Origin: Sphingobacteriaceae bacterium
GTDB lineage: Bacteria; Bacteroidota; Bacteroidia; Sphingobacteriales; Sphingobacteriaceae
Direction of reading: 5' to 3'
DNA: 64,000 nucleotides
NCBI GenBank assembly: GCA_947460875.1
Contig: CANHGR010000005.1
Coordinates: forward strand, 1-64,000
Both the position numbers and the translations under genes were made by a program. Shown one piece after another: positions 34,787 to 43,937 of the stretch; within the stretch, counting starts at the first letter, position 1; every line of letters begins with the position of its first letter. The notes beneath the pieces are model-generated. The model saw only the letters and a list, made by a program, of their open reading frames with translations, ran no database searches and was not told where the DNA came from.

Positions 34787-36003
34787 TATAAGAGATATCC
34801 AAGAAGAACACCGCCTAAAATAACGAAAGCAGGATTGATTCTCGTAAATGTCAGGATTAAAAAACTTATTAATATCAGATTGATAGACATCGTGTTAAGT
34901 CGCAAAGGATGAAGCAATAATATAAATGCGGCAATTAAAAATCCCGCAGCGACAGCGTTAATGCCTGAAAGTGAATTTTTAATTCTTGTAATCTTTTTTA
35001 AGTCATTCCAGAAAGGAACAATAAATAGGATAAGTATCAATCCCGGCAGATTAATTCCAAGAACAGCAACCACACTTCCAACAATCTGACCCGGAATTCC
35101 GTAACCAACGTTTCTTAGAATTGTCGCGCCTAAAAAAGAAGTGAAAGAGAACATTGGACCCGGTATCGCTTGTTGAAACGCGTATCCGGAAAGAAACTCG
35201 TGCGAACTGAGATACTGTTTCATTTCAACAAATTCAGTAAACATGAGAGGTACCAAGACTTGCCCCCCGCCAAATACCATAATTCCGTTCCGGTAAAAAT
35301 TTTCAAATAATCTGATTGGTAGGCTAAAGGAAGACGTTTGATTGACAATCGACCCTAGGGCCGCAAACGTTAAGAGAATCCCAGCGAAATATAGAATTTT
35401 GTTTCGATTGATATTGGAAAATAACTTTACTCTGAGATTGGTTTCTTCCTCCGGTGCTTCTAATGCCGAGGAAATAATCCCACCCATCAAGATAAGTAGA
35501 GGAAAAACGTATGCATTCCTTAAGATTAGCGTCGTTATCACAGAAATTGCAGCAAGCCAAACTGCCGTTCGGCTTTGTAGAACAGATTTAGAAAATGTAT
35601 AAGCTGAATAAGCCACAATACCAACAGCAATTGGCTGTACAAATTCCATAATATGATCAAAGCGTTCCTCTTCATTCAGCGTGTTGTAGCTGATTGCAAT
35701 TACAGACATAAGAATAGCGGAAGGCAATACCCAAATTAAAAAAGTAACTATTGCTAATGGCACACCACCTACTTTAAACGCAATTCCAATTAATGTTTGA
35801 GTAGATGATGGACCGGGAAGTATCTGCGAGAGCGCATTCAACTCGAGTAGCTCTTTTTCAGTGATGTAATCTCTTTTTTGAACAAAGTTTTTAAGCATAA
35901 TACCCACATGTGCCTGTGCGCCCCCAAACGCAGTGAGTGTGTACAGAAGTACATCAAAAAGGAAGCGATACTTTTGCCTGTTTGAATTTTTAGTCATCTT
36001 CAT
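34783..36003 (-). CDS. chrA: Chromate transporter ChrA family
   Basis: Inner-membrane protein of the CHR family, 406 residues with two homologous halves. The first carries FGGAQAHVGIM and LPGPSSTQTLIGI; the second FGGGQVLVPLM and AIPGPMFSFTSFLGATIL. About ten hydrophobic segments are visible. The family exports chromate by proton or sulfate exchange, but many members have no proven substrate. It overlaps the upstream TPR gene by 14 nt, so the two are co-transcribed. Confidence 0.9.
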   Translation of the reverse strand: MKMTKNSNRQKYRFLFDVLLYTLTAFGGAQAHVGIMLKNFVQKRDYITEKELLELNALSQILPGPSSTQTLIGIAFKVGGVPLAIVTFLIWVLPSAILMSVIAISYNTLNEEERFDHIMEFVQPIAVGIVAYSAYTFSKSVLQSRTAVWLAAISVITTLILRNAYVFPLLILMGGIISSALEAPEEETNLRVKLFSNINRNKILYFAGILLTFAALGSIVNQTSSFSLPIRLFENFYRNGIMVFGGGQVLVPLMFTEFVEMKQYLSSHEFLSGYAFQQAIPGPMFSFTSFLGATILRNVGYGIPGQIVGSVVAVLGINLPGLILILFIVPFWNDLKKITRIKNSLSGINAVAAGFLIAAFILLLHPLRLNTMSINLILISFLILTFTRINPAFVILGGVLLGYLLY

Positions 36004-36322
36004 TTAATCCAATGGCGGAGTTATAAACCGACTGAAGTTCTGATAAGGCATGGTTATCTCTTAGTGTGTGTGCGATAAGCATTCCGGCTTGATACGTTTT
36101 AATCGCTTCTTCCTTTCGATCAAGTGCCTCATAAAGTTTACCAAGATGATAATAAGTTCCGACATAGTTCTGATGCTCGAGCAGCAGTATTTCAAAATAC
36201 TTTAATGCACTATTTGCATCTTTAATACCAAGATACTCAGTTGCGATAGCATACAACAAAAATGGATCGTTAGGCTCATTTTCAAGAAAGTCAAGGAGCT
36301 TTTCTAATCGGTTAGACTGCAT
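35990..36322 (-). CDS. Small TPR-repeat protein
   Basis: 110 residues made almost wholly of tetratricopeptide repeats: DPFLLYAIATEYLGIKDANS, YVGTYYHLGKLYEALDRKEE, then AIKTYQAGMLIAHTL. It lacks a signal peptide, so it is cytoplasmic. It overlaps chrA (14 nt). A scaffold or chaperone role is only a guess. Confidence 0.85.
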   Translation of the reverse strand: MQSNRLEKLLDFLENEPNDPFLLYAIATEYLGIKDANSALKYFEILLLEHQNYVGTYYHLGKLYEALDRKEEAIKTYQAGMLIAHTLRDNHALSELQSVYNSAIGLNEDD

Positions 36323-36344
36323 TTTTAAAAGCGGCTTTTTTAAC

Positions 36345-36352
36345 TAAATTTG
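36345..36352 (+). promoter_or_regulatory. TAnnTTTG -7 box of etfBA
   Basis: TAAATTTG, 13 nt before the etfB ATG, in the gap divergent from the TPR gene. Confidence 0.5.
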
Positions 36353-36365
36353 TAAAAAGAATCCG

Positions 36366-37103
36366 ATGAAAGTGTTAGTTTGTGTTAGTAACGTTCCAGA
36401 TACCACAACAAAAGTAACTTTTACCAATGATAATATGGAATTTAACACTGCCGGTGTGCAGTTCATCATAAATCCATATGACGAGATTGCTCTAGCAAGA
36501 GCGATTGAGCTTACTGAAGGTGGAAAAGGCACCGTTACTATTGTGAATGTAGGGAAAGCTGACACAGAACCCACTATCAGAAAAGCGCTTGCAATTGGTG
36601 CAGATGATGCTGTCAGAATTGATGCTACTCCTTCGGATGCTTATTTTGTATCATATAATATTGCCGAATACGCAAGAGATAAGAATTTTGACCTTATTTT
36701 AACAGGCCGGGAATCTATTGATTACAATGGAGCCCAGGTAGCTGCTATGGTAGGTGAGTTTTTAGATATTCCCTCATTCTCAATTATTAAGAAAGTAGAA
36801 TTCGATGGTAGTATCGCTACCGTAGATCGGGAGGTAGAAGGAGGAAAAGAAATCATCAACGTATCTACACCCTTTGTAGCAGGATGTGCCGAAGGTGTCG
36901 CTGCAGCGAGGATTCCAAACATGAGAGGAATAATGTCTGCCAGAACTAAGCGTCTTGAAGTGATTGCTGCTCTTGAATCTGGACAAAGCACGAGAATTAT
37001 TAAATACGAAGTACCTCCACAACGAAGTACTGTTAAAATAATTCCAGCTGACGAAGTAGGTAAACTTGTTGAATTGTTACACTCTGAAGCAAAAGTCATT
37101 TAA
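36366..37103 (+). CDS. etfB: Electron transfer flavoprotein beta subunit
   Basis: Carries electrons from acyl-CoA dehydrogenases to the quinone pool with EtfA. 245 residues with MKVLVCVSNVPDT, then INPYDEIALARAIEL, LILTGRESIDYNGAQVAAMV and the ETF-beta signature VAAARIPNMRGIMSARTKRL. Followed 11 nt later by etfA. Confidence 0.96.
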   Translation: MKVLVCVSNVPDTTTKVTFTNDNMEFNTAGVQFIINPYDEIALARAIELTEGGKGTVTIVNVGKADTEPTIRKALAIGADDAVRIDATPSDAYFVSYNIAEYARDKNFDLILTGRESIDYNGAQVAAMVGEFLDIPSFSIIKKVEFDGSIATVDREVEGGKEIINVSTPFVAGCAEGVAAARIPNMRGIMSARTKRLEVIAALESGQSTRIIKYEVPPQRSTVKIIPADEVGKLVELLHSEAKVI

Positions 37104-37114
37104 ACCAAAATACT

Positions 37115-38092
37115 ATGTCAGTTCTGGTATACGTTGAACATGCCGAAGGAAATTTTAAAAAGTCGGCCTTGGAAATTGTATCGTATTCAAAGGCAATTGC
37201 AGATCAATTAAAAACCAACCTGATTGCTCTCGCTATTGGTAACGTTTCTGATGAAAATCTTACTGCCCTTGGGAAATATGGTGCCGAAAAAGTTTTAAAT
37301 GTTTCTGATAAGAAACTGGATAATTTTGTAAATGAAGCCTATTCATTCGTAATTGCTGACACAGCGAAACAAGAAGCGGCAAATGTAATTGTCTTATCTA
37401 ACACTTTCAGTGGCAAAGGCTTAGCTCCGAGACTAGCAGTGAAGCTTAAAGCTGACTTTGTTTCCGGGGCCATTGAATTACCTGATATCCAAAATGAAAA
37501 ATTCGTTGTCAAAAAAACAACTTTCTCAGGAAAGGCTTTTGCATATGTTGAGCTTCTCTCTTCCATCAAACTAATTACGTTAACTATTAATTCCTATCAA
37601 TTGATCGAATCCGCAGTTAGCTCGAAGATTGTAAAAATTAGTCCAGAATTTAGAGATTCTGATTTTAGAGCAACGGTAAAACAAGTAGTTCGTTCAAACG
37701 ACAAAACACCACTGCCGGAAGCAGAGTTAGTGGTATCTGGTGGACGGGGCTTAAAAGGTCCGGAAAATTGGCACCTAATTGAAGATCTTGCTGATGCATT
37801 GGGAGCTGCAACTGCCTGTTCAAAGCCAGTTTCTGATGCAGATTGGCGTCCACATGAAGAACATGTTGGTCAGACAGGAATTTCTATTAGTCCGAATCTT
37901 TATATTGCCATCGGCATATCGGGGGCGATACAACATCTTGCAGGTGTAAGCTCTTCAAAAACAATTGTTGTCATTAATAAAGATCCCGAAGCACCATTTT
38001 TTAAAGCAGCTGATTACGGAATAGTTGGCGATGCCTTCGAAGTCGTTCCTAAATTAATCGAATCAATCAAAGAATTTAAAGCACAGAAATAA
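37115..38092 (+). CDS. etfA: Electron transfer flavoprotein alpha subunit
   Basis: FAD-binding partner of EtfB. 325 residues; the C-terminal FAD domain has VVSGGRGLKGPENWHLIEDL, RPHEEHVGQTGISISPNLYI, IAIGISGAIQHLAGV and VINKDPEAPFFKAADYGIVGD, the ETF-alpha signature. Downstream in the etfBA operon; a bifunctional nuclease follows after 34 nt. The hydroxyacyl-CoA dehydrogenase at 18 kb could belong to the same fatty-acid oxidation pathway. Confidence 0.96.
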   Translation: MSVLVYVEHAEGNFKKSALEIVSYSKAIADQLKTNLIALAIGNVSDENLTALGKYGAEKVLNVSDKKLDNFVNEAYSFVIADTAKQEAANVIVLSNTFSGKGLAPRLAVKLKADFVSGAIELPDIQNEKFVVKKTTFSGKAFAYVELLSSIKLITLTINSYQLIESAVSSKIVKISPEFRDSDFRATVKQVVRSNDKTPLPEAELVVSGGRGLKGPENWHLIEDLADALGAATACSKPVSDADWRPHEEHVGQTGISISPNLYIAIGISGAIQHLAGVSSSKTIVVINKDPEAPFFKAADYGIVGDAFEVVPKLIESIKEFKAQK

Positions 38093-38126
38093 TATAGATC
38101 CTTACAATCGGTTTATATCCTATTAC

Positions 38127-38732
38127 ATGAAAAAAATTAAACTAGATATTGTAGGCTTGTCTTACAGCCAAACCCAGTCGGGAGCCTATGCGCTGGTTTT
38201 AGGTGAATCTAATGGTCGGAGGCGGTTGCCGATCATTATTGGCGGTTTTGAAGCACAAGCTATCGCGATAGAAATCGAGAAAATGACTCCCAGCCGTCCC
38301 TTGACACACGACCTATTTAAGTCTTTCGCCGAGACCTATCGTATTTCAGTACAAGAAGTAGTTATATACAACCTCATTGATGGTATTTTTTATGCAAAAC
38401 TAATCTGCGGTGATGGCAAAAAGACAACCGAAATAGATGCTAGGACGTCTGATGCGATTGCTCTCGCTGTTCGTTTCGAATGTTCAATTTATACCTACGA
38501 ATTCATCCTATCAACTGCTGGAATAGTTATCGAAGGCAACGATTTCGCGTTCCTGGAAAACATTAATAGCACTCAAACAGAAGAAACAAGCATTAGTCCG
38601 GCGCCTACTACAAGCTTTTCACTGCTTAGCGAGGAAGACTTAAAAGAGAAGTTGGATCAGGCACTAAATGATGAGGCGTATGAGCGGGCCGCGAAAATCC
38701 GCGATGAAATATCAAGACGAAAGTCCTCTTAA
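38127..38732 (+). CDS. Bifunctional nuclease domain (DUF151) protein with UVR motif
   Basis: 201 residues. The BFN/DUF151 domain (1-130) contains IVGLSYSQTQSGAYALVLGE, RRLPIIIGGFEAQAIAIEIE and RTSDAIALAVRFECSIY. A UVR (UvrB/UvrC) motif closes the protein (residues 167-199, LKEKLDQALNDEAYERAAKI followed by RDEISRR). BFN domains have been reported to have DNase and RNase activity; the UVR motif suggests binding to a partner protein. It follows etfA by 34 nt and could be in the same transcript. Confidence 0.9.
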   Translation: MKKIKLDIVGLSYSQTQSGAYALVLGESNGRRRLPIIIGGFEAQAIAIEIEKMTPSRPLTHDLFKSFAETYRISVQEVVIYNLIDGIFYAKLICGDGKKTTEIDARTSDAIALAVRFECSIYTYEFILSTAGIVIEGNDFAFLENINSTQTEETSISPAPTTSFSLLSEEDLKEKLDQALNDEAYERAAKIRDEISRRKSS

Positions 38733-39162
38733 AAATTTATTTTACTCTTCCGAGCTTCTACAATTAAACCGTGTGAAGGAGCCTGCCTGCTCCCTTTCCA
38801 AAATAAACCCGATCGTCTAACTTCATAACATTGCCAACACCCGACATTAAGATAGCCGTATTTTAATTTTCCAGCGAAGCGATCGCAACCGGTGGCTATT
38901 CTCACCGACGTAAAGCCTGATTTGCAGTACATGAACTCACAAAAACCAATAAAAGCAATAGACAAATTATCGGCGCTTTTTGTGAAGATTGCAAATTATA
39001 ATAAATGTAAAATCCAGATCAACGGAACTAAAATGCAAAGAGAATTTTCGAAAGAATGAAAAACATTACTTTGAAGCTGATTTGTTCCTAAACCCCTAAA
39101 AATAGTCAGTATGTAGATATGCCAGTATTTTATTCTTCAGCTTCAATTTCGCCCATCTTTAT
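38733..39162. other. 430-nt gap with a possible lipoprotein-signal remnant
   Basis: No convincing gene. On the minus strand, TTG at 38994 opens 30 codons reading KAPIICLLLLLVFVSSCTA, a near-perfect lipoprotein signal with lipobox SSC, stopping at 38902-38904. A second minus-strand frame (38729-38965, 78 codons, Cys-rich: NVGCWQCYEVRRSGLFWKG) overlaps and continues to 38729. Together they may be a frameshifted small lipoprotein gene, or a real 30-residue lipoprotein; I cannot decide. Confidence 0.3.
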
Positions 39163-39170
39163 TACATTTG
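39163..39170 (+). promoter_or_regulatory. TAnnTTTG -7 box of the 87-residue gene
   Basis: TACATTTG, 19 nt before the ATG at 39190. It supports the small gene as real. Confidence 0.5.
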
Positions 39171-39189
39171 CAATTCTATACAAGTACAA

Positions 39190-39453
39190 ATGAGCACTTA
39201 CCGTAACCATTGGATTGAAGCTTTAAAGAATCAAGAACAAACTGCTTGGAATATTGATATTCATGGCCAGGCTATCGTCATCAACGTTCCACTGGATGAA
39301 GACTTTGCGAAAATCAAAGAAGATTTTTCAAAAAAGCTAGAAAATATAAAGACTGAGATCAGTCTACCGGAAGAATGGCTAAAATTCATTATTTACAATC
39401 AGAAAGGACGATTTGAATATATCATTAATCCAGAACTGCAGCATTCGAAATAG
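39190..39453 (+). CDS. Small hypothetical protein, 87 residues
   Basis: Cytoplasmic, charged, without signal or membrane segment: MSTYRNHWIEALKNQEQTAW, then VPLDEDFAKIKEDFSKKLEN and LPEEWLKFIIYNQKGRFEYI. A helical middle with a Lys/Glu pattern suggests a short coiled coil. No family recognised. A good -7 box and plausible composition support it. It converges with the PAP2-like gene 24 nt away. Confidence 0.7.
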   Translation: MSTYRNHWIEALKNQEQTAWNIDIHGQAIVINVPLDEDFAKIKEDFSKKLENIKTEISLPEEWLKFIIYNQKGRFEYIINPELQHSK

Positions 39454-39477
39454 AAAGACGCAATTGAGAGCATTGCT

Positions 39478-40164
39478 TTACTTAAAAACCGAGTCTGCGT
39501 AAGAATCAGGGCGGATCTTGAGCTTAAATATCTTTAAGGATAAATAATAACACAGGTATGCAAAAAATGGCGCACTAATTACGTCTATAGTAAAATGTAC
39601 TCGTTGTATCAACACAAGCATCCCCATAACAACAGTTGCGATCAATGCTGCAATGCGGTCAGTTCGGCGCTCTAGACATAAAAAAATCAAAAACTGCGTG
39701 GCTGTGTGACCCGAATAGAAAAGGTCTTTCGTCACAGGTCTCTCCCCATAAAAATAATTACTTATAACATCCCTAATTGGGATAAAATCATGAGGAGGAT
39801 TAAATGGTATAAGGGCGATTGATATAAACCTCAAAATGTTCAATAACAGGAAACCATAAAGAAAAAGAATAAAAATCGATGGATGCTGTAATGCCCTAAC
39901 GATAACCAAACTAGCCATTGCCCATGTGATTAGAAAAATCGGTACAGAAACGTCGTAAGCGGGAATAATTTTCAAAACAACGTCGTTTGGCACAAACCCA
40001 TTTCTCTGTTCAATAAATTGATAAAATATTGGAAATATTGGCAATAGAAGCAAAAAACCAGCCATTCCAAACAAAAACTGCTTCTTGAACACTGGCTCTT
40101 TCCAAGCATCTCCCCATTTTTGCAACACCACCACGTTTCCGTATCTAGTTTTAATTTCCTTCAT
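39478..40164 (-). CDS. PAP2/sphingomyelin-synthase-like membrane enzyme
   Basis: 228 residues with about six hydrophobic segments. FYSGHTATQFLIFLCLE (149-165) and RVHFTIDVISAPFFAY (188-203) match the two catalytic motifs of the PAP2_C/sphingomyelin-synthase group; the triad would be His153, His190 and Asp194. The upstream RFISIALIPFNPPHD segment also fits. This group transfers phospho-alcohol head groups between lipids (for example to ceramide). Sphingobacteriaceae are known for sphingolipids, so a ceramide head-group transferase is plausible, but a plain lipid phosphatase is possible too. Monocistronic, converging with the 87-residue gene. Confidence 0.78.
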   Translation of the reverse strand: MKEIKTRYGNVVVLQKWGDAWKEPVFKKQFLFGMAGFLLLLPIFPIFYQFIEQRNGFVPNDVVLKIIPAYDVSVPIFLITWAMASLVIVRALQHPSIFILFLYGFLLLNILRFISIALIPFNPPHDFIPIRDVISNYFYGERPVTKDLFYSGHTATQFLIFLCLERRTDRIAALIATVVMGMLVLIQRVHFTIDVISAPFFAYLCYYLSLKIFKLKIRPDSYADSVFK

Positions 40165-40239
40165 TAAGTCAATATAAAATTTAGGTTAACAAAGTTATTC
40201 TATTATCGGCCTTAAAAAACAACTAAAGACGAAAATCTT

Positions 40240-40638
40240 TTAGTATTTCCTCTTTTTAGCGGTAATCCTTGTAACGATACCTGTCATCGTCTCAAAAACA
40301 AGCCTATCTTCTTCTAACTCTCTAATGATGAATGGAAAGTCTCGTTTCCCTTTCTGTAGGTTCTCTGTAATTCTAATAATGTCACCCTCCAGTTTATAAG
40401 TACCATGCGACAAAGTTTTTTGCCCCCAAACAATCTCCATTTTCAAATCTTTTGAAAAAGAAATTGAGGGTGATTTCTCTGCAATCTCCCAATCTTTTAG
40501 AGTCAAACTGGAGTCGTTTAAATTTTCCACCTTCGTATAATTCCATACGCCATTGAGCGCTTCTTGAGAGGACTTATTGCCACAAGCGATCGAATTCCAT
40601 ATCAAACAAACCGCAGCAGCCAACCTAAACTTCATCAT
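40240..40638 (-). CDS. Small lipoprotein, lipocalin-like
   Basis: Start set at the Met at 40638 (MMKFRLAAAVCLIWNSIAC); the longer frame from 40758 adds 40 residues that overlap the divergent hydrolase. The lipobox SIAC gives a lipid-anchored protein of about 113 residues after cleavage. The body (LNGVWNYTKV, then MEIVWGQKTLSHGTYKLEGD and FETMTGIVTRITAKKRKY) has the alternating pattern of a small beta barrel seen in Bacteroidota lipocalin-like lipoproteins. Function unknown. Confidence 0.65.
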   Translation of the reverse strand: MMKFRLAAAVCLIWNSIACGNKSSQEALNGVWNYTKVENLNDSSLTLKDWEIAEKSPSISFSKDLKMEIVWGQKTLSHGTYKLEGDIIRITENLQKGKRDFPFIIRELEEDRLVFETMTGIVTRITAKKRKY

Positions 40639-40740
40639 ATAGCGTAAAAATAACAAAATTGCTACATCAACTTTACACAACATTAATTGAATAACAATCA
40701 GATTATTATTAATTTGATCGCTCAAACGAGCTATATACTG

Positions 40741-42015
40741 ATGCACTTCCTTAAACAAACCGCCAAATGCTGGATGCTACTGCTTTTTTTGTCGACCCAA
40801 TCTATTGCCCAGACTTTAGAAGAAGGCTCACCTGGGTTGGTTAGGGTATCTGCAGAGCGCTTAAACAGAATCGATAGTTTGTTGCAAAATGGCATTAACA
40901 ACAACTGGATAAACGGTGCTGTAGGACTTATTGCGCGGGATGGTAAAATAATCTATAAAAAAGCTTTTGGGTTAGACGATGTGAGTACCGGCAAGGCCAT
41001 GAGTACAGATGCTATTTTCAGAATCGCATCGCAAACAAAGGCGATAACCAGCGTTGGGGTGATGATCCTCTATGAAGAGGGCAAAATTGGATTGGATGAT
41101 GCTATTTCAAAATATATTCCCACATTTAAGAATCCGACGGTTATTGCGCAATACAATGCCGCTGACACAAGTTACACGACTGTTCCGGCCAGACGTGAGA
41201 TCACTATTCGTGATTTATTAACCCATACTTCAGGGATCGACTATGCTGTAATTGGTTCGAATAGAATGAAGGCAATCTATGCGAAATCAGGGATCCCGGT
41301 AGGATTTGAACATAGAGCACTGAATCTTGGCGAACAAATCAACAAGCTCGCAAAACTACCTCTTACCCACCAACCCGGAGAGCGATATACATACGGTCTT
41401 AGTGTTGACGTTCTAGGCTATTTAATTGAAGTGGTATCAGCTAAGACGCTGGACCAATTTCTACGAGAAAGGATATTCAATCCTCTAGCGATGAACGACA
41501 CTTACTTTTTTATTCCGACCGCTAAGCAATCCAAATTGGTATCACTATACACCGAAGATAGTCAGCGGAATCTGGTAAAATGGGAAAGTTATAACGGTAT
41601 TTCTGCAGACTATCCGAAATTGCAAGGAACGTATTATTCAGGCGGTGCCGGACTAAGTTCTACCATTAGCGATTATGCCATCTTCTTGCAAATGGTGCTC
41701 AACGGCGGTGAATATAACGGGAATCGGATTTTAAAGAAAACTTCCGTTGATCAAATGATTGTGAATCAAATTGGCGATTTGAATCGTGGCGCCAACAAAT
41801 TCGGATTAGGCTTTGAAATAATCAGCGCGGCAACGCAGCTGCGAAACGGGGTATCTGAAGGTTCATTTAGATGGGGTGGATATTTTGGCACCACTTATTG
41901 GGGCGATCCGAAAGAACGAATTATCGGCCTATTATTTTTCCAGCAATCGCCACTTAGGCATGGAGAATTGCAGGATCAATTTCATTCACTAGTGTATAAG
42001 GCGCTGGAAAAATAA
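40741..42015 (+). CDS. Secreted beta-lactamase-family serine hydrolase
   Basis: Class C beta-lactamase/DD-peptidase fold (S12). From ATG 40741 the signal peptide ends IAQ (residue 24). The SxxK motif is Ser97-Gln-Thr-Lys100 (RIASQTKAI); the second motif lies in GERYTYGLSVDVLG (Tyr conserved, Asn replaced); the C-terminal RWGGYFGTTYWGDP replaces KTG. 424 residues. Such proteins are usually peptidases or esterases; whether it hydrolyses beta-lactams is unclear. The next gene starts 66 nt after the stop. Confidence 0.9.
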   Translation: MHFLKQTAKCWMLLLFLSTQSIAQTLEEGSPGLVRVSAERLNRIDSLLQNGINNNWINGAVGLIARDGKIIYKKAFGLDDVSTGKAMSTDAIFRIASQTKAITSVGVMILYEEGKIGLDDAISKYIPTFKNPTVIAQYNAADTSYTTVPARREITIRDLLTHTSGIDYAVIGSNRMKAIYAKSGIPVGFEHRALNLGEQINKLAKLPLTHQPGERYTYGLSVDVLGYLIEVVSAKTLDQFLRERIFNPLAMNDTYFFIPTAKQSKLVSLYTEDSQRNLVKWESYNGISADYPKLQGTYYSGGAGLSSTISDYAIFLQMVLNGGEYNGNRILKKTSVDQMIVNQIGDLNRGANKFGLGFEIISAATQLRNGVSEGSFRWGGYFGTTYWGDPKERIIGLLFFQQSPLRHGELQDQFHSLVYKALEK

Positions 42016-42081
42016 CAGTGTGTCGGGTGAAAGGCCGAGGGTCTAAAGCCTATGATTCATCTCATATCTCATATCCAAACC

Positions 42082-43092
42082 ATGAAACTCCTCCTAACAT
42101 TACCAATTCTGCTACTTTCATTTCTTTTTGAGGAAAGAAAGTCGGGAAATCCATTAGACAATCTCCCCAAAAACATCGAGGTACTGACCTACTTTGGCGA
42201 ACGAGCAGATTTTTCCCCAGATAATCAAAGTATCGCCTTTATGGCAAAGAGTTTTGGAGACGCTATGGTGATCGATTTGAAAACAAGGAAGATTCGCTGT
42301 CTAACCTGCAATGTGCCCGGCGCTACATTTTTGCGCGTGATGCATTTATCAACAGGCGATTATATCTTAATCGGTCCCGAAAAATTTGAAAATATCAATA
42401 TCAGTCGCACCAGAGATAATGAGCTTTGGTTCTTGAGTAAAGAACGTGGATCGAAACCGGTAAAGCTGGGGATGAAAATGTATGAAGGCATGGCAATCTC
42501 TAAAAAAGGCATGAAAATCGCGGTAGCACAAATACGTGATCAAGCGCCTGAATTAGCAGTCGGGGCATCAAGAATTATCACAGCGGATGTGGATATTTCC
42601 GGTCCGGTGCCAAAGCTTATCAATCAAAAAACCTTACTTGAAAGTCCGGACAGAAGCTGCCGCTTCGAAGCCCAGGATTTCTACGACAGTGACAATAAGC
42701 TAACCTATGTATGCTATCAGCCTAATAATCAGTCGGCTGTAATGGGTGTCGATCTAAACACCAAGCAGGTCACTAATTTCACGAACAGCACAGGGTCTTA
42801 TAATGAAGTTGAAGGTATCTTCCCCGATGGGATGTATACTTGCGTAGAATCTGATAGGCAATGCGAATGGCTCGGCGGACAACGAGGGATATATAATATC
42901 GATATCTGGAAATTAAAACTCGACGGCACGGGAAAAAACTACGAGCGCTTAACTTTCTTTAATGATTATGAGGGTGGTAAAGCCTCTAACCCCGTTATTT
43001 CGGCAGATGGAAAATATATGGCATTTCAACACGCCCGAAATACTGATCCCGCGGGTGTAGGATATGGGCTTTTGTTGTATAAGTTTAAATAA
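42082..43092 (+). CDS. Secreted PD40/TolB-like propeller protein
   Basis: Start at the Met at 42082 (MKLLLTLPILLLSFLFEERK), giving a signal peptide; an upstream in-frame ATG at 42052 is less likely. Repeats such as ADFSPDNQSIAFMAKSFGDA, ISKKGMKIAVAQIRDQ and VISADGKYMAFQHARN are PD40/TolB-like blades. Pairs of cysteines (RCLTCNVP; CVESDRQCEW) suggest disulfides in the periplasm. 336 residues. Follows the serine hydrolase by 66 nt in the same direction. Role unknown; binding or scaffold more likely than catalysis. Confidence 0.75.
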   Translation: MKLLLTLPILLLSFLFEERKSGNPLDNLPKNIEVLTYFGERADFSPDNQSIAFMAKSFGDAMVIDLKTRKIRCLTCNVPGATFLRVMHLSTGDYILIGPEKFENINISRTRDNELWFLSKERGSKPVKLGMKMYEGMAISKKGMKIAVAQIRDQAPELAVGASRIITADVDISGPVPKLINQKTLLESPDRSCRFEAQDFYDSDNKLTYVCYQPNNQSAVMGVDLNTKQVTNFTNSTGSYNEVEGIFPDGMYTCVESDRQCEWLGGQRGIYNIDIWKLKLDGTGKNYERLTFFNDYEGGKASNPVISADGKYMAFQHARNTDPAGVGYGLLLYKFK

Positions 43093-43108
43093 CACGTATT
43101 ACTTTTCC

Positions 43109-43792
43109 CTACAACTCCCCTTCCAAAACCTTCCACACATTTTCGGCCAAAATCTTGTGTCCTTCTGCTGTTGGATGTATGCCATCACCTTGGTTTAGCT
43201 CGCGCACGCCACCTACTCCTTCTAACAAAAAGGGCACAAAAGCTAAATTATTTTTGGTGGCAAGGTTTCTAAAAATCAGACGGAACTCTGAGGCATACTG
43301 ACCGCCCATGTTTGGAGGCACCTCCATCCCTAATAAAACATGCTTAGCTGATGGATATTTCGCCTTTACTTTATCCGTAATTGCTTGTAGATTTTGTTCT
43401 GTTTCCTTTACGGGGATACCCCTCAGGCCGTCATTAGCACCAAGTTCTAACACAAACACATCAACTTTTTGCTTTAATAGCCAGTCGATCCTGCTTTTGC
43501 CGGCTGCCGTTGTTTCTCCACTCAGTCCGGCGTTAATAACTTTATATGGCAGCCTCAGCGAATCGATCTTTTTCTGAATCAAAGCCGGAAAAGCTTCCGA
43601 GGGGTCGACACCGAGACCTGCAGCAAGGCTATTTCCAAAAAACAGAATATTTTTTCTGGAAGCAGACGAGTCTGTCGATTTCAGATCAATAGCTCCTGTA
43701 CTGTCAGAGTTGTCTTCTACTTTAGTATTGCTTTGGCAAGCAGTAAACACCAACATCAAAAGACCAAAGAAGAAGAAACAATACTTGTTCAT
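43109..43792 (-). CDS. Arylesterase/thioesterase-I-like SGNH hydrolase lipoprotein
   Basis: Start at 43792 (MNKYCFFFFGLLMLVFTACQ) gives a lipoprotein with Cys19; upstream starts add 43 odd residues. Catalytic blocks of the TesA type: FFGNSLAAG with Ser55 (Asn replaces the usual Asp of GDS), GLSGETTAAG, LELGANDGLRG (Asn120) and GDGIHPTAEGH with Asp203 and His206. 227 residues. The divergent neighbours are a LolD-like ATPase and a FtsX-like permease, matching tesA-ybbA-ybbP of E. coli. Periplasmic esterase or lysophospholipase. Confidence 0.9.
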   Translation of the reverse strand: MNKYCFFFFGLLMLVFTACQSNTKVEDNSDSTGAIDLKSTDSSASRKNILFFGNSLAAGLGVDPSEAFPALIQKKIDSLRLPYKVINAGLSGETTAAGKSRIDWLLKQKVDVFVLELGANDGLRGIPVKETEQNLQAITDKVKAKYPSAKHVLLGMEVPPNMGGQYASEFRLIFRNLATKNNLAFVPFLLEGVGGVRELNQGDGIHPTAEGHKILAENVWKVLEGEL

Positions 43793-43937
43793 CAAGGTTC
43801 TTTCAGTAACATAAATTTTATGCATCATAATTGTTGTTTTATAATTATAGTGTAACAAAAATCCCAAATTACGACTCATATTATCCTCTTGACAAATAAA
43901 AAGGTAATATAGTAATCTCAACTAAATTTTAACAAGA

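Noticed and set aside
42016-42081. G/A-rich stretch like that near repeat copy A, considered as a third copy
   Set aside because: It shares only the purine-rich look; it lacks the CTAGGCATTCGT block and the palindrome.
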